NCBI GenBank assembly: GCA_019421365.1
Contig: JAHZFJ010000010.1
Location: forward strand, 1-64,000
Source: Lachnospiraceae bacterium
GTDB taxonomy: Bacteria > Bacillota > Clostridia > Lachnospirales > Lachnospiraceae
DNA: 64,000 nucleotides
Reading direction: 5' to 3'
Shown here: piece after piece, positions 27,718 through 35,820 of the stretch
How the letters are laid out: every line of letters begins with the position of its first letter
Position numbering within the stretch: position 1 is the stretch's first letter
Translations under genes and position numbers: made by a program
The notes under the pieces: generated by a model
Told to the model about the DNA's origin: nothing
Seen by the model: the letters and a program-made list of their open reading frames with translations, nothing else
Database searches by the model: none

Positions 27718-27891
27718 CTTCATACCCTTTCTATTTTTTCATATATACCCACTTTTTAAGGCATTAATTGTCATAGGTATAGATTTATACCCCATTATCA
27801 TTTAAATTGATATATACCCCTTAAAACGCATTAAATCGCAAAGGATTATGACTAATGACGAACCTATAAACGCTAGTTCAATTGAATCTAT

Positions 27892-27906
27892 GTGAAACAG
27901 TTTCAC
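27892..27906. promoter_or_regulatory. Palindrome after TerL
   Basis: GTGAAACAGTTTCAC, 7-bp arms around one base, 18 nt past the TerL stop. Could be a weak hairpin or protein-binding site. The remaining 200 nt between portal and TerL has a GGTATA/TATACC pair but no gene. Confidence 0.35.
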
Positions 27907-27923
27907 TTTAGATTTCTTAACCT

Positions 27924-29498
27924 CTATACCATGGGATACCATAATCCATTTTTCATACCAACAATGGACAAACATAAGGCCATAACCAAATCATCATGAG
28001 ATCCAATTATCGCTCCCATACTTCCGTTGTCATTGGCAATAAATACTTTCATTTCTTCCAGTAGTTCTCTACTCTTAACCTGTATTAATCCCTTTTCAAA
28101 CCATTCTCTAGCATCATTGACTATAATACTTTTTGTCTTATTATTGGTATCAAAACCAACTTTCCAGATGGCACGATTGAATTCATCATAGGTCTTATAT
28201 TTTGTCATGTTCATATATTTCTTATCGTATCTCAACCTCTCAATAACTGAATGTCCACCACTTGCTTTTTCAATAGTAAGTAACGCTTTATTATAATATC
28301 TGCCCAGTATATCAATCACATCTGCCAATTGGTATGGTTTCGTTTGGTTATTCTTAAACTCTGCAACTTGCTCACCATCTTTATTCAATACAATAGCAGT
28401 AGAATAATCTTGCCCTATACCTTCACTGCAATCTACACCGATATAATATCGTTCGCCAATTTTGGGGATTGAATATATCTTTAGTGATTTACCATAGAAT
28501 ATCTGCAAACTAGATGGCAATCCAACTATTTTATTTTTAGGAATGTATGTAACTTTATCCATTACAATCGTATTAACACAACTATCAATTCTTTTGGTAT
28601 CAAATAATTGAGCACCAGAAGTAAGAAAGCAATCTGCATCTGTTGTTGGATATTCCACATTAAATGATTCTTTTCCATCAGTAGAAATCTTTTTTCTTCT
28701 CCATGCTAATTGATTCAAGGTTGCCCCCATTGACCTTAATTCCATTTCATCTGCATCTAAGTCATCAACTAATAATTCTTTACCATTTCTTGCTTTATAT
28801 TCTTCCATAGCCGATTCATATTGAGATTTAAATAACTCTTTACCATTAATCCAATTAAAGAAGAATGATTTATAGGAATTTTCATGATTCTTCGCCTGAT
28901 AATACACTTCACTATATTTATTAAAGCCATTAGCAGTAGATTCAATGATAATCTTTCCTGTATCTGATACTGCTTGAGATAGTGCATTTAGTTGTTTCTC
29001 TGCATTTTTCCAATATGCGAACTCTGACAAATGGATAATTCCATTTAAGGTGTCACCTCTACCAATTTCTTTATTACCGGCAGTAAGACAAGTAATTTTG
29101 CTACCATTATTAAACTTTAGTTCTTGTCTGTTATTAGTCAATAAATCTGGCTTAATAAACCCTGGTAATGAGTTAAACTGCTGCTTTAACTTATCAAAAA
29201 TGGTATTGGTACTAGATTGGTTATGTGATACTAGAAAACAAGTAGTATTATCTTGTACAATACATGCCCTAATAGAAAGAGCCACCGTCACTGACGATAG
29301 CCCTAATTGTCTTGATTTCAATATAATATTTTCCTTATACATATTACTAACAAATTGTTTTTGCTCAGGAGTTAATATAAAAGGTACAATTTTACCAGTT
29401 TTATCAGCAATCTTAATAAATGTCTGTATCCAGTCAATTGTATTCTCATCTCTCCATAGATAGTTTAACTTCTCTTTAGTTTCTTTACTTAAAGCCAT
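27924..29498 (-). CDS. Phage terminase large subunit
   Basis: DNA-packaging motor and headful nuclease, 524 residues. The ATPase half has a Walker A-like KSRQLGLSS (61-69) and Walker B GIIHLSEFAYW (153-163) ending in the catalytic acid. The nuclease half starts with YYIGVDCSEGIGQDYS near 355 (first metal aspartate) and includes SHDDLVMALCL near the C-terminus (third acidic cluster). AAGGTG precedes the ATG. It lies 2 nt after the 136-residue gene, so the two are coupled. All motor and nuclease motifs look intact. Confidence 0.93.
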   Translation of the reverse strand: MALSKETKEKLNYLWRDENTIDWIQTFIKIADKTGKIVPFILTPEQKQFVSNMYKENIILKSRQLGLSSVTVALSIRACIVQDNTTCFLVSHNQSSTNTIFDKLKQQFNSLPGFIKPDLLTNNRQELKFNNGSKITCLTAGNKEIGRGDTLNGIIHLSEFAYWKNAEKQLNALSQAVSDTGKIIIESTANGFNKYSEVYYQAKNHENSYKSFFFNWINGKELFKSQYESAMEEYKARNGKELLVDDLDADEMELRSMGATLNQLAWRRKKISTDGKESFNVEYPTTDADCFLTSGAQLFDTKRIDSCVNTIVMDKVTYIPKNKIVGLPSSLQIFYGKSLKIYSIPKIGERYYIGVDCSEGIGQDYSTAIVLNKDGEQVAEFKNNQTKPYQLADVIDILGRYYNKALLTIEKASGGHSVIERLRYDKKYMNMTKYKTYDEFNRAIWKVGFDTNNKTKSIIVNDAREWFEKGLIQVKSRELLEEMKVFIANDNGSMGAIIGSHDDLVMALCLSIVGMKNGLWYPMV

Positions 29499-29500
29499 TC

Positions 29501-29911
29501 TTACACCTTACCTTTCAAGGCAGGAATATTAATATCCTTCATGAAATCTTCTATGTCATCAGTAGATTCATCAAAGAAATCACTATGAGAAAACGATTCA
29601 ATCCATTTAGCGGCGTTCACATCTCCATTTAGTGCCTTATCAAACATAGCATCATATATTTTCATAAGATTAAATTTCTTCATATGCTTTAGATACATTT
29701 GCATGGCTTCCTGAGCATCTTCTCTTTGTAACCATTCTATACAATCATCAGGTGAATTCTTGTTTTGAAAGTTAGGTTCATATGGCATTAGATCTTTAAA
29801 GTCACAACGTTTATTCTCTGGTGTCTTATACCATATAATAAATCTAGCAATGTACTTAGGTACAATCTTTTCTAATTTCTGCTGAATAGATTCACATCTC
29901 ATTTGCCCCAT
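29501..29911 (-). CDS. Candidate terminase small subunit
   Basis: 136 residues, directly upstream of TerL with a 2-nt gap and overlapping the preceding gene by one base (TAATG). Highly helical and acidic toward the C-terminus; the helical N-terminus (QQKLEKIVPKYIARFIIWYK) could bind DNA. No clear family motif, so the call rests on position, size and coupling. GAGGTG precedes the ATG by 8 nt. Confidence 0.6.
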   Translation of the reverse strand: MGQMRCESIQQKLEKIVPKYIARFIIWYKTPENKRCDFKDLMPYEPNFQNKNSPDDCIEWLQREDAQEAMQMYLKHMKKFNLMKIYDAMFDKALNGDVNAAKWIESFSHSDFFDESTDDIEDFMKDINIPALKGKV

Positions 29912-30213
29912 TACTCAATCACCTCTTTTTTATTTTGTTCAAGAATGGTATCGCACATTTCGCATATAGTATCATAATTTGTTGAACCATCTAAATTAAG
30001 ATATTTCTTTTCGTTATCGGAAGAAGTAAGATATTTCATTCTATCTAAAACTTGATCTAATTTATTTTCAATTCTTACATTTTCTCTATGTATCCGTAAT
30101 ACTTGTTGATATTGATGATTAAATTGCCATGCACCCTCAAAATCCTCCATAATATCATTCATAAATACAATTACGTCATCTAAAGTTTTAATTTCTTTTT
30201 TTCCTCTTATCAT
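29911..30213 (-). CDS. Element protein of unknown function (100 aa)
   Basis: Helical, highly charged protein with a likely coiled coil about 35-65 (HRENVRIENKLDQVLDRMKY). GAGGAC site before the ATG. First gene of the terS-terL-portal unit, overlapping the next by one base. It could be a packaging accessory or an HNH-less regulator; nothing decisive is visible. Confidence 0.6.
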   Translation of the reverse strand: MIRGKKEIKTLDDVIVFMNDIMEDFEGAWQFNHQYQQVLRIHRENVRIENKLDQVLDRMKYLTSSDNEKKYLNLDGSTNYDTICEMCDTILEQNKKEVIE

Positions 30214-30661
30214 AATAAGTCCTCACTTTCTATTTTTTGTGTATGGCTACCAATTACAATTGAACAAATCAAATAAATCACACTCTTTTTTCTATTTAAA
30301 GGCAAAACCAAAAGACACTGACGCACAACTAAGATTCAAACTTCCCTAACGGTCGTTTTCATCAAGTTGATTGTCCTGTCCATATTTGTTACGCTACGCT
30401 ACACAAATCTGTCCAGTAATATAATTTTTAATTTTATATGTTAATTTCTTACTTGAATATTAAGTTGATAATGAATTTTATTATTTTGCTTTTTTACTTA
30501 CCCTCGATTATTGAATATACTCTCACTGAAGAGATAAGAGAAATCAAAACACAAAAATCACGTTCAAAGCCATATAAATCAAGGGTTTCAGCGTTTTAGG
30601 TCGGGTATGTAGAATACCCAAATACATCAATTTTGGGTATGTAGAATACCCAAATTACATT
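30214..30661. other. 448-nt non-coding region, possible origin or packaging-control region
   Basis: Holds a GC-richer imperfect palindrome around 30380-30408 (ATTTGT ... ACAAAT flanking CGCTACGCTA), a dispersed repeat copy at about 30576-30593, and a pair of GGGTATGTAGAATACCC hairpins at 30603-30651. It lies between the RepL-like gene and the terminase unit. Such a mix of inverted repeats next to a replication-initiator candidate could mark an origin, or it could be promoter DNA for the terminase unit. Confidence 0.45.
30603..30651. repeat. Two-copy hairpin repeat GGGTATGTAGAATACCC
   Basis: Identical 17-mers at 30603-30619 and 30635-30651; the second extends to a 9-bp-arm palindrome (TTTGGGTAT/ATACCCAAA). 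They begin 11 nt beyond the RepL-like stop. Iteron-like, or a tandem terminator lacking T-runs. Confidence 0.75.
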
Positions 30662-31189
30662 TTACTTCAATAGTTCTTGCCATTCGCTATCTTTAAAATA
30701 TGTAATTACTGACTTGTTTAAATTGCTCCCCCTAGTATAAATGTATGGATTTACTGTAATAGTCTTATCATTTTTGCCTGTAATAAATGTACCTAATATC
30801 TTTTTCTTGCGTAGCGATAACATAATTGCTTTAAGATTGTTGTACTTCATATCCCACTTTTCAGCCAAATCATTCATTGTCAATACTTTTCCATTTCCAT
30901 GACCGCCTTCACGTAAGCAACAATCGTCGTAGCAGACAAAATCAGATAGTGCAATAGTAACTGCGAATTCTCGATCTGTTAATCGTTTTTTTAGTTCAGA
31001 CATACCGCTATATAGTTTGACAAAGTTTTTATCCTTGTTAAAGCCAAAATACTTTTCATCTGATGGACTCTCATCGTCAGCATGTTTAATTTTGTCTCCC
31101 TCATAAATATAATCAACGACAACTCCATCATTATCCACAACTGCACAAAGTACTTTTCTCTCATCTATATTCTTATTATTCTTGTTCAT
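30662..31189 (-). CDS. RepL-like winged-helix replication/regulatory protein
   Basis: 175 residues. The middle (MSELKKRLTDREFAVTIALS ... MNDLAEKWDMKYNNLKAIMLSLRKKKILG) reads as a winged helix, and the end ITVNPYIYTRGSNL ... VITYF resembles the C-terminal signature of RepL-type plasmid/phage replication proteins (VNPYI-x-G). AAGGAG precedes the ATG. RepL proteins start plasmid or lytic replication; here the only candidate replication gene in the element. Two hairpin repeats lie immediately downstream. A transcriptional regulator is the alternative. Confidence 0.6.
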   Translation of the reverse strand: MNKNNKNIDERKVLCAVVDNDGVVVDYIYEGDKIKHADDESPSDEKYFGFNKDKNFVKLYSGMSELKKRLTDREFAVTIALSDFVCYDDCCLREGGHGNGKVLTMNDLAEKWDMKYNNLKAIMLSLRKKKILGTFITGKNDKTITVNPYIYTRGSNLNKSVITYFKDSEWQELLK

Positions 31190-31221
31190 GTGATAATCTC
31201 CTTATGTGTATTTTTTATACC

Positions 31222-31251
31222 AAAAGAGGTATGCTCAATTTAAAGCACACC
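31222..31251 (-). terminator. Hairpin after the 66-residue gene
   Basis: Arms GGTATGCT / AGCACACC with one mismatch, followed on the minus strand by CTCTTTT. It separates the DHH-like unit from the RepL-like gene. Confidence 0.55.
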
Positions 31252-31269
31252 CCCAATCATTTTATATAA

Positions 31270-31470
31270 CTATTCTGCTAATTCTTTATATGCAATCTCA
31301 TGCAATACCTTTTCAATGTTATTCTCTCTTCTAAAGACAAAAATTGTTTTAATTCGATTCGTTTTATCTGGTTTTACGTCGATTATGGTATAACCTTTTC
31401 TTAATAACTCTCTTGCTACTTTTCCAGCAAAAATAATAATTCCTTCTTTTTCTTCACTTGTATAAATCAT
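31270..31470 (-). CDS. Small element protein (66 aa)
   Basis: Short basic alpha/beta protein, no family recognised. It overlaps the end of the DHH-like gene by 4 nt and has its own AAGGAG site, so the two are translated together, which hints at a joint function. Confidence 0.55.
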   Translation of the reverse strand: MIYTSEEKEGIIIFAGKVARELLRKGYTIIDVKPDKTNRIKTIFVFRRENNIEKVLHEIAYKELAE

Positions 31471-32342
31471 TTCACATTCTCCTTCTCGGTTTTAATTTCT
31501 TCTGAATAACATAAAAAATCCCTATTAGTCAATGCGACCGAATAAGGATTCTTTGTAATGTCTGATAATTTAGTTGTTGTTTTTGTAATAGGCACCTGAA
31601 AATCATAAAATTTCTTATGTAATTTGAACCTTTCTTTTGGAAGTTCACAGTAAATATCTGTATACCTGCCTAATTCATTATTAATGCCCTTCAAGTCAAT
31701 ATCTGTTTGTAAATATCCTTTACTGGCTTTAATCTTAGATTTTAGTTTATATTTCTTTTCAATACTCTTAAATTCATATTGTTTGTGCCTCAACTGGCAT
31801 TCATACAATTCATACAATCCCAACACTTCACACATATAGAATTTATTCATATCCCTGTCGTTCTGGTATCTGCTGAAATGGCTATAATATGGACTGTCAA
31901 TCGTTAGAAGTATCATTTTACCTTCTTCACTCTCTGGAATAGGTAAATCATACAAAGACCAAAGTAATAATACCGTAGATAGATTATATTTCTTAAAATA
32001 ATCCTGTCTTGTCACATCTTTTATAAAGTTAAGATTAATTATCTCATCATTATATTTATCTTCTGAATGTAATCTTGATAAGTGATTATCAAAGCATTTT
32101 CCGTTTTGTAATGCAAGATCAACTCCGACTGCTTCATTTGTTGCATTACTAGTTATACCCATACAATCTATATTTTTGTTTGAATCTACTTTAAATAAAA
32201 ATACTTGCTCAATATTCCAATTCTTTACTTGTTTTAGTATTGCACATGATAATAAACTATCAATATCATCCGTTAAAATTAAATCAAATTTTTCATTGCT
32301 TGTATACCATTGAGGTAGTTTTTCTTTGTATTCTGCTTTCAT
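31467..32342 (-). CDS. Divergent DHH-superfamily phosphoesterase-like protein
   Basis: 291 residues. The spacing of acidic motifs fits DHH phosphoesterases: TDDIDSLLS (24-32) as motif I, VGVDLAL with Asp75 as motif II, DNH at 85-87 in place of DHH, and TIDS with Asp149 as motif IV, preceded by STVLLLWSLYDLP like the STAELV helix. The DHHA1 substrate domain is not visible; the C-terminal 130 residues are charged and unfamiliar. DHH enzymes cleave nanoRNA, cyclic dinucleotides or ssDNA. No ribosome site stands before its ATG; translation may be coupled to the small frame at 32293-32418. Assignment is mine, from motifs. Confidence 0.5.
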   Translation of the reverse strand: MKAEYKEKLPQWYTSNEKFDLILTDDIDSLLSCAILKQVKNWNIEQVFLFKVDSNKNIDCMGITSNATNEAVGVDLALQNGKCFDNHLSRLHSEDKYNDEIINLNFIKDVTRQDYFKKYNLSTVLLLWSLYDLPIPESEEGKMILLTIDSPYYSHFSRYQNDRDMNKFYMCEVLGLYELYECQLRHKQYEFKSIEKKYKLKSKIKASKGYLQTDIDLKGINNELGRYTDIYCELPKERFKLHKKFYDFQVPITKTTTKLSDITKNPYSVALTNRDFLCYSEEIKTEKENVK

Positions 32343-32418
32343 AATAAATCGGAATGGTACTAAACTCCAATTTATATATAAAAGTGAATCTATAATGAGA
32401 ATTAAAATTTATTCCCAT
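32293..32418 (-). CDS. 41-codon leader frame overlapping the DHH-like gene
   Basis: ATG at 32418 preceded by GGAAGGTG; it ends at TGA 32293-32295, 47 nt inside the DHH-like gene in another frame. The DHH-like ATG at 32342 has no site of its own, so ribosomes finishing or translating this frame could open its start. The peptide itself is not recognised and may have no role. Confidence 0.35.
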   Translation of the reverse strand: MGINFNSHYRFTFIYKLEFSTIPIYYESRIQRKTTSMVYKQ

Positions 32419-32471
32419 TCCAAATTCACCTTCCGTTCTGTCTTTCGACTTTATTTTGTGCTTGTTAATAG

Positions 32472-32723
32472 TTACTTCTTTCTATTTGTTACTTTTGGCT
32501 TATCAATTTTTGTATCGGATTTCTCATCTGCAACTTTTTTTACTGGTTTTAATTTACCATACAAGCATTGTAACCATTTATCATATACTTCTTGGCTTGG
32601 TGATAATCCTTCGTTTTCTACTTTACCAACCCATCGTTCAGATACTCCAATACTTTCAGCAACATAAACTTGTGAATAACCTTTCAATATTCTTAGATAT
32701 TGCAACTTCTTTCCAGTAAGCAT
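32472..32723 (-). CDS. XRE-family HTH protein of the element
   Basis: 83 residues. Residues 5-60 form a Cro/C1-type helix-turn-helix (LQYLRILKGYSQVYVAESI, then ERWVGKVENEG); the last 25 residues are a Lys/Asp-rich tail. AAAGGGGG precedes the ATG at a long spacing. It lies between the capsid gene and the DHH-like gene, away from the immunity switch, so it may control replication or late genes. Confidence 0.7.
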   Translation of the reverse strand: MLTGKKLQYLRILKGYSQVYVAESIGVSERWVGKVENEGLSPSQEVYDKWLQCLYGKLKPVKKVADEKSDTKIDKPKVTNRKK

Positions 32724-32766
32724 TTTATCGTTTGCCCCCTTTCATAGAATATTTTTATAGAAAACA

Positions 32767-32794
32767 AGGGTATCCCCAAAACTGGAGACACCCT
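32767..32794 (-). terminator. Terminator after the major capsid gene
   Basis: Arms AGGGTATCCCCA / TGGAGACACCCT (imperfect), then TTGTTTTC on the minus strand. Confidence 0.6.
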
Positions 32795-32856
32795 CACTAT
32801 AATCATCTAATCTAATTAATGCTAATGCTTAGTTCAAAACGAACCTAGCATAATAA

Positions 32857-33690
32857 CTAGACGATTGTCTTTCTTACAACAACGATACCATCATCAGCAA
32901 GTAGTTTTACTGCATAGATCATATCGGAGAAAATAGTACTTCTCTTGTATTCTGGCTCTCTTTTTTCCTCTGTATTAACATCTCTCTTAGTCATATATCC
33001 TAAAGAGTTTTTCTTAATGATAAAAGTAATACATTCTTGTTTAACTGAATCATATGTACCCTTATCCGTCATCACAACTGGAATACCTAAGAAATAACCT
33101 ACTACACCCCCACTGACAATACCATTTCCATTGACATTGTAAGTTTTTTCTACTGAAGTGAATTCAGCCATTGCAATAAAGCTAGGAAGTAATAAAGAGT
33201 TGATTACAATACCCGCAAAATCTTCTGTATCTCTTTCATCTCCATATAACGTTAATGCAGTTAATAATTCTAATCCTGTAATTGCTTTTGCCCCTGTTGT
33301 TGCTGATTTTAATGGAGAAGTTAATGCCTCTGTAATTAAGTCAGCATCCAGTTTTCTTGCAATGATTGCTCCATGTTGTTCAGCAGATTCATTGATTGCA
33401 TTTCCCAACATAGTAAGGTTGTCCATATCATAAATTTGTGTTCCTTTTGGTGCTACCATTTTAATAGTTGCAGTACTTGAATCCTGATCTAAAGATTCTG
33501 TCCCAATTGCAGTACCTTTTACTACATCTTCTGCATCAGATAACAATTTCCACTTAGGGAATGTTACTGTTTCTCCGACTGTAGTATTGGATAAGTATCC
33601 TAAATTAATCGCCATATTACCGACTTTTATTTTACCTTCAAATTTCTCTCTAACAAGTGGTGCATATACCATTGGTTTGATTAATGCCAT
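32857..33690 (-). CDS. Phage major capsid protein (N4-gp56-like)
   Basis: 277 residues, an HK97-fold capsid subunit. The N-terminal MALIKPMVYAPLVREKFEGK, the GETVTFPKW strand, and the AEQHGAIIARKLDADLI helix match N4-gp56 family capsids, with the usual mid-domain IVINS...A and VMTDKG segments. I take the ATG at 33690 (GAGGT about 9 nt upstream) instead of one five codons earlier. The scaffold gene is upstream, as expected, but a holin-like gene sits between them. No maturation protease is visible in the element; many capsids of this family do not need one. Confidence 0.88.
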   Translation of the reverse strand: MALIKPMVYAPLVREKFEGKIKVGNMAINLGYLSNTTVGETVTFPKWKLLSDAEDVVKGTAIGTESLDQDSSTATIKMVAPKGTQIYDMDNLTMLGNAINESAEQHGAIIARKLDADLITEALTSPLKSATTGAKAITGLELLTALTLYGDERDTEDFAGIVINSLLLPSFIAMAEFTSVEKTYNVNGNGIVSGGVVGYFLGIPVVMTDKGTYDSVKQECITFIIKKNSLGYMTKRDVNTEEKREPEYKRSTIFSDMIYAVKLLADDGIVVVRKTIV

Positions 33691-33721
33691 AATTTCATAC
33701 CTCATCTTTCATATTTTATTA

Positions 33722-34000
33722 TTAGTTAAATTTCGTTTTGATTTCTTGTACATCATCTTTGATAGTTTCCAAATCTGATTTGTACGTGTTTAAAATAGAC
33801 ACAAATTGAGCATTTGTATTAGATAACGCATCATTTTGTGATTGTGCCTTATTAATTACTTCATACAGTTTGTTTTCCCTTGTTTCGTTCTGCTCCTGGG
33901 ATTTAGTCCATAACTTCCATATAAACCAACCCAGTGCAACAACCATCACGATAGGAAAACCTAGTGTAGAAATAGCAGTTTGAATTGTATTTAAATCCAT
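33722..34000 (-). CDS. UviB/BhlA-like holin candidate
   Basis: 92 residues: one membrane helix near 12-30 (LGFPIVMVVALGWFIWKLW) then a charged coiled coil to the end, the layout of BhlA/UviB bacteriocin-holin proteins. It lies between scaffold and capsid genes, an unusual place; holins normally sit beside the endolysin, and no endolysin is present. Alternatives are an inner-membrane anchor or superinfection protein. Confidence 0.5.
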   Translation of the reverse strand: MDLNTIQTAISTLGFPIVMVVALGWFIWKLWTKSQEQNETRENKLYEVINKAQSQNDALSNTNAQFVSILNTYKSDLETIKDDVQEIKTKFN

Positions 34001-34034
34001 TTACCAACCACACCATTCCTTTCTTTTTGGACAT

Positions 34035-34063
34035 AAAAAAAAGACTTCCCATTAAGGAAAATC
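34035..34063 (-). terminator. Terminator after the scaffold gene
   Basis: Arms GACTTCCC / GGAAAATC (imperfect) with an eight-T run on the minus strand, 4 nt past the scaffold stop. It would reduce capsid and holin expression unless read through, or those genes have their own promoter. Confidence 0.65.
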
Positions 34064-34066
34064 ATA

Positions 34067-34558
34067 TTAATTTGCTAGTTTCTTATAAAGTTCAGGATTC
34101 GTGTCAAAAAGTTTTGTTCTTTCTGCATAGGACATACTTCTAAATTGTTCTTTGGTAATTCCTTCACTTTTGGTATGGCTTGATGGTTTATATCCATTGC
34201 TAAGAAAAAAGTTGTTTAGAGTACCACCCAACTCTTCAATAGTAGAATCTACATCATCACCCACGCTAATATATTTTGCTAAATCAGAAGGCAAACCTTT
34301 TTCTTGAAGTTTTTCCTTAACTGCATAAGATTTTTCCTTATTAGCAATTTCCTGTTCCTTTAATTCTAATACTTTCAATCGTTCTTCCATTGATTTTTCA
34401 GAATCCGATTTCTCTTTTGGCTTATATTGGTTCAACTCGTCATTGAGTTCTTTCATCTCTGTACTATATTTAGTACGGACTTTATCGCCCTCACTTTGAA
34501 TTGCCTTGTTTACGATTGCCATTTGTTCCTCTGTTAAATTTAATTCTTGTAACTCCAT
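34067..34558 (-). CDS. Phage capsid scaffold protein (GP20/DUF4355-like)
   Basis: 163 residues, almost all helix. A long coiled coil at about 10-80 with EKSMEERLKVLELKEQEIANKEK, the KGLPSDLAKYISVGDD segment, then a short C-terminal basic part (EQFRSMSYAERTKLFDTNPELYKKL) that in this family contacts the capsid subunit. The ATG at 34558 (AAAGG at 9 nt) was chosen over one three codons earlier. The position upstream of the capsid gene fits. Confidence 0.75.
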   Translation of the reverse strand: MELQELNLTEEQMAIVNKAIQSEGDKVRTKYSTEMKELNDELNQYKPKEKSDSEKSMEERLKVLELKEQEIANKEKSYAVKEKLQEKGLPSDLAKYISVGDDVDSTIEELGGTLNNFFLSNGYKPSSHTKSEGITKEQFRSMSYAERTKLFDTNPELYKKLAN

Positions 34559-34959
34559 AGTTACCATCCTTTCCTAGTTGCTTAATCTTATGCCCTCTTA
34601 TGAGTTCATTTGATTGCCCCTATATGTGTTGTATTATATCTATAAAAAGCGACCTCACAATTTGTTAGGACACTGATTACCATTATAAAAATCTTTCAAA
34701 AAAGTATTAACAGAATATGTTCAGTTTGTATGACATATATGAGTAATAATGCTTATATGCCAAATTAAAAATAGAACAGCAGACAGCCCATAGACATTTC
34801 ATCTATGAACCATCTACATTCTAGATTATATGTTTAGTCATCCGTTTAGTTTTATCCTTAATTTCCTCAGTTTGAAAACGCTACAACCATTGATTTTACT
34901 ACGTTTTATGTACTTTATATTTATAGATTTCGAAGTTTTTTCTTAATTTTTGTATGAAA

Positions 34960-35400
34960 TGCGTTCCTTCTCATATAGCACACGAATTTAATCGCCCATA
35001 ACATGCATGGATAGTGAGTTTCAGAAAATGAACCGTTTAAAATAATCACATTTTTCTCACATAATTCAATTAAATATTTCCCTCATATAGCACACGAATT
35101 TTATCGGCGGTGATATGCTTAGACAGGGGGGTTCAAAAATTCCGTTCACCCATTTTTACTCATTTTTTTATGAAATGAATTAAAGAATAACTTTATGCGT
35201 TCCTCCTCATATAACACACGAATTTTAGATATCTCAAACATGCATAAATAAGGGGTTTTATAGTTTTCCGATGTCAAGAAATATGCTAATTTTCTTAAAA
35301 ACTTAGATTATGCGTTCTTTCTCATAATACACACGTATTTTTTCGCTTGTAACACGCATAGATAGGGGGTTTCAGAAATTCCGTTCCGTAAAATAACACC
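34960..35400 (-). repeat. Four-copy degenerate tandem array, ~117-bp period
   Basis: Shared cores TCATATAGCACACGAATTTT start near 34970, 35082, 35207 and 35321 (spacings about 112, 124, 115), each followed about 20 nt later by an AACATGCATAGATAGGGGGT-like block and often a TTCCGTTC block. On the minus strand each unit has TGTGCTATATGAG-type sequence, an extended -10-like motif (TGnTATA), then GAAGGAACGCAT. Minus orientation points at the scaffold, holin and capsid genes. Promoter or regulator-binding array is inferred. Confidence 0.7.
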
Positions 35401-35624
35401 TATTTTTCACATATTGATGCTATAAAAGTAGGATGTGAACGCAAAATTGCGTTGTCCTCTTAATTACGTTTTTTTGCTTGCCCCCTTTATGCCGTATCTC
35501 TGATTTTTAAATATTTGTAAAAATCGCTGTAAGCCTTTTAAATAAAGGATTGTAGCCATATCTAGTTGGGGAATCAGGATAGCAATAGAGAAATTATGTA
35601 TTTTTTCGCCTTTTTGTTGTATAT

Positions 35625-35697
35625 ACCATTTAGGAAAATTTGAACGTGTCTGGAAAGCCAGTACTGGCAAGGGTTTGAAGTGTGTTTAACTTTGAAA
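35625..35697 (-). repeat. Dispersed repeat module, copy E (73 bp)
   Basis: Matches the module at 37196-37269 across its length: TAGGAAAATTTGA, a GTGTCTG block, AAGCCAGTA, CAAGGGTTTGA, then TTTAACTTTGAAA. On the minus strand it ends in TGGTATATA, an extended -10-like motif. Confidence 0.7.
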
Positions 35698-35820
35698 TTG
35701 CTAGTTCTAGTATTATTTGTTTAATATATCTCCTATACTGTATATATAACAACATCAAAAAGACTTTGTATTATCAGTCATAGAAGCTATTTTCTGAATC
35801 GTTACGTGCAATATAGGAAG

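Larger units (their letters stand above)
34559..35820. other. 1.26-kb non-coding region upstream of the scaffold-capsid genes
   Basis: No supportable gene. It contains the four-copy ~117-bp repeat array (34960-35400) and, at its right end, a 73-bp copy of the dispersed repeat module (35625-35697). The length is unusual for a phage-type genome and suggests a control region or the site of lost genes. Confidence 0.6.

Noticed and set aside
34960..35400. CRISPR array
   Set aside because: Units are degenerate, with unequal spacings and cores split in two blocks; there are no uniform spacers and no cas genes.
35464..35670. 68-residue minus-strand frame
   Set aside because: It begins inside the repeat module at 35625-35697, lacks a ribosome site and has no recognisable features.
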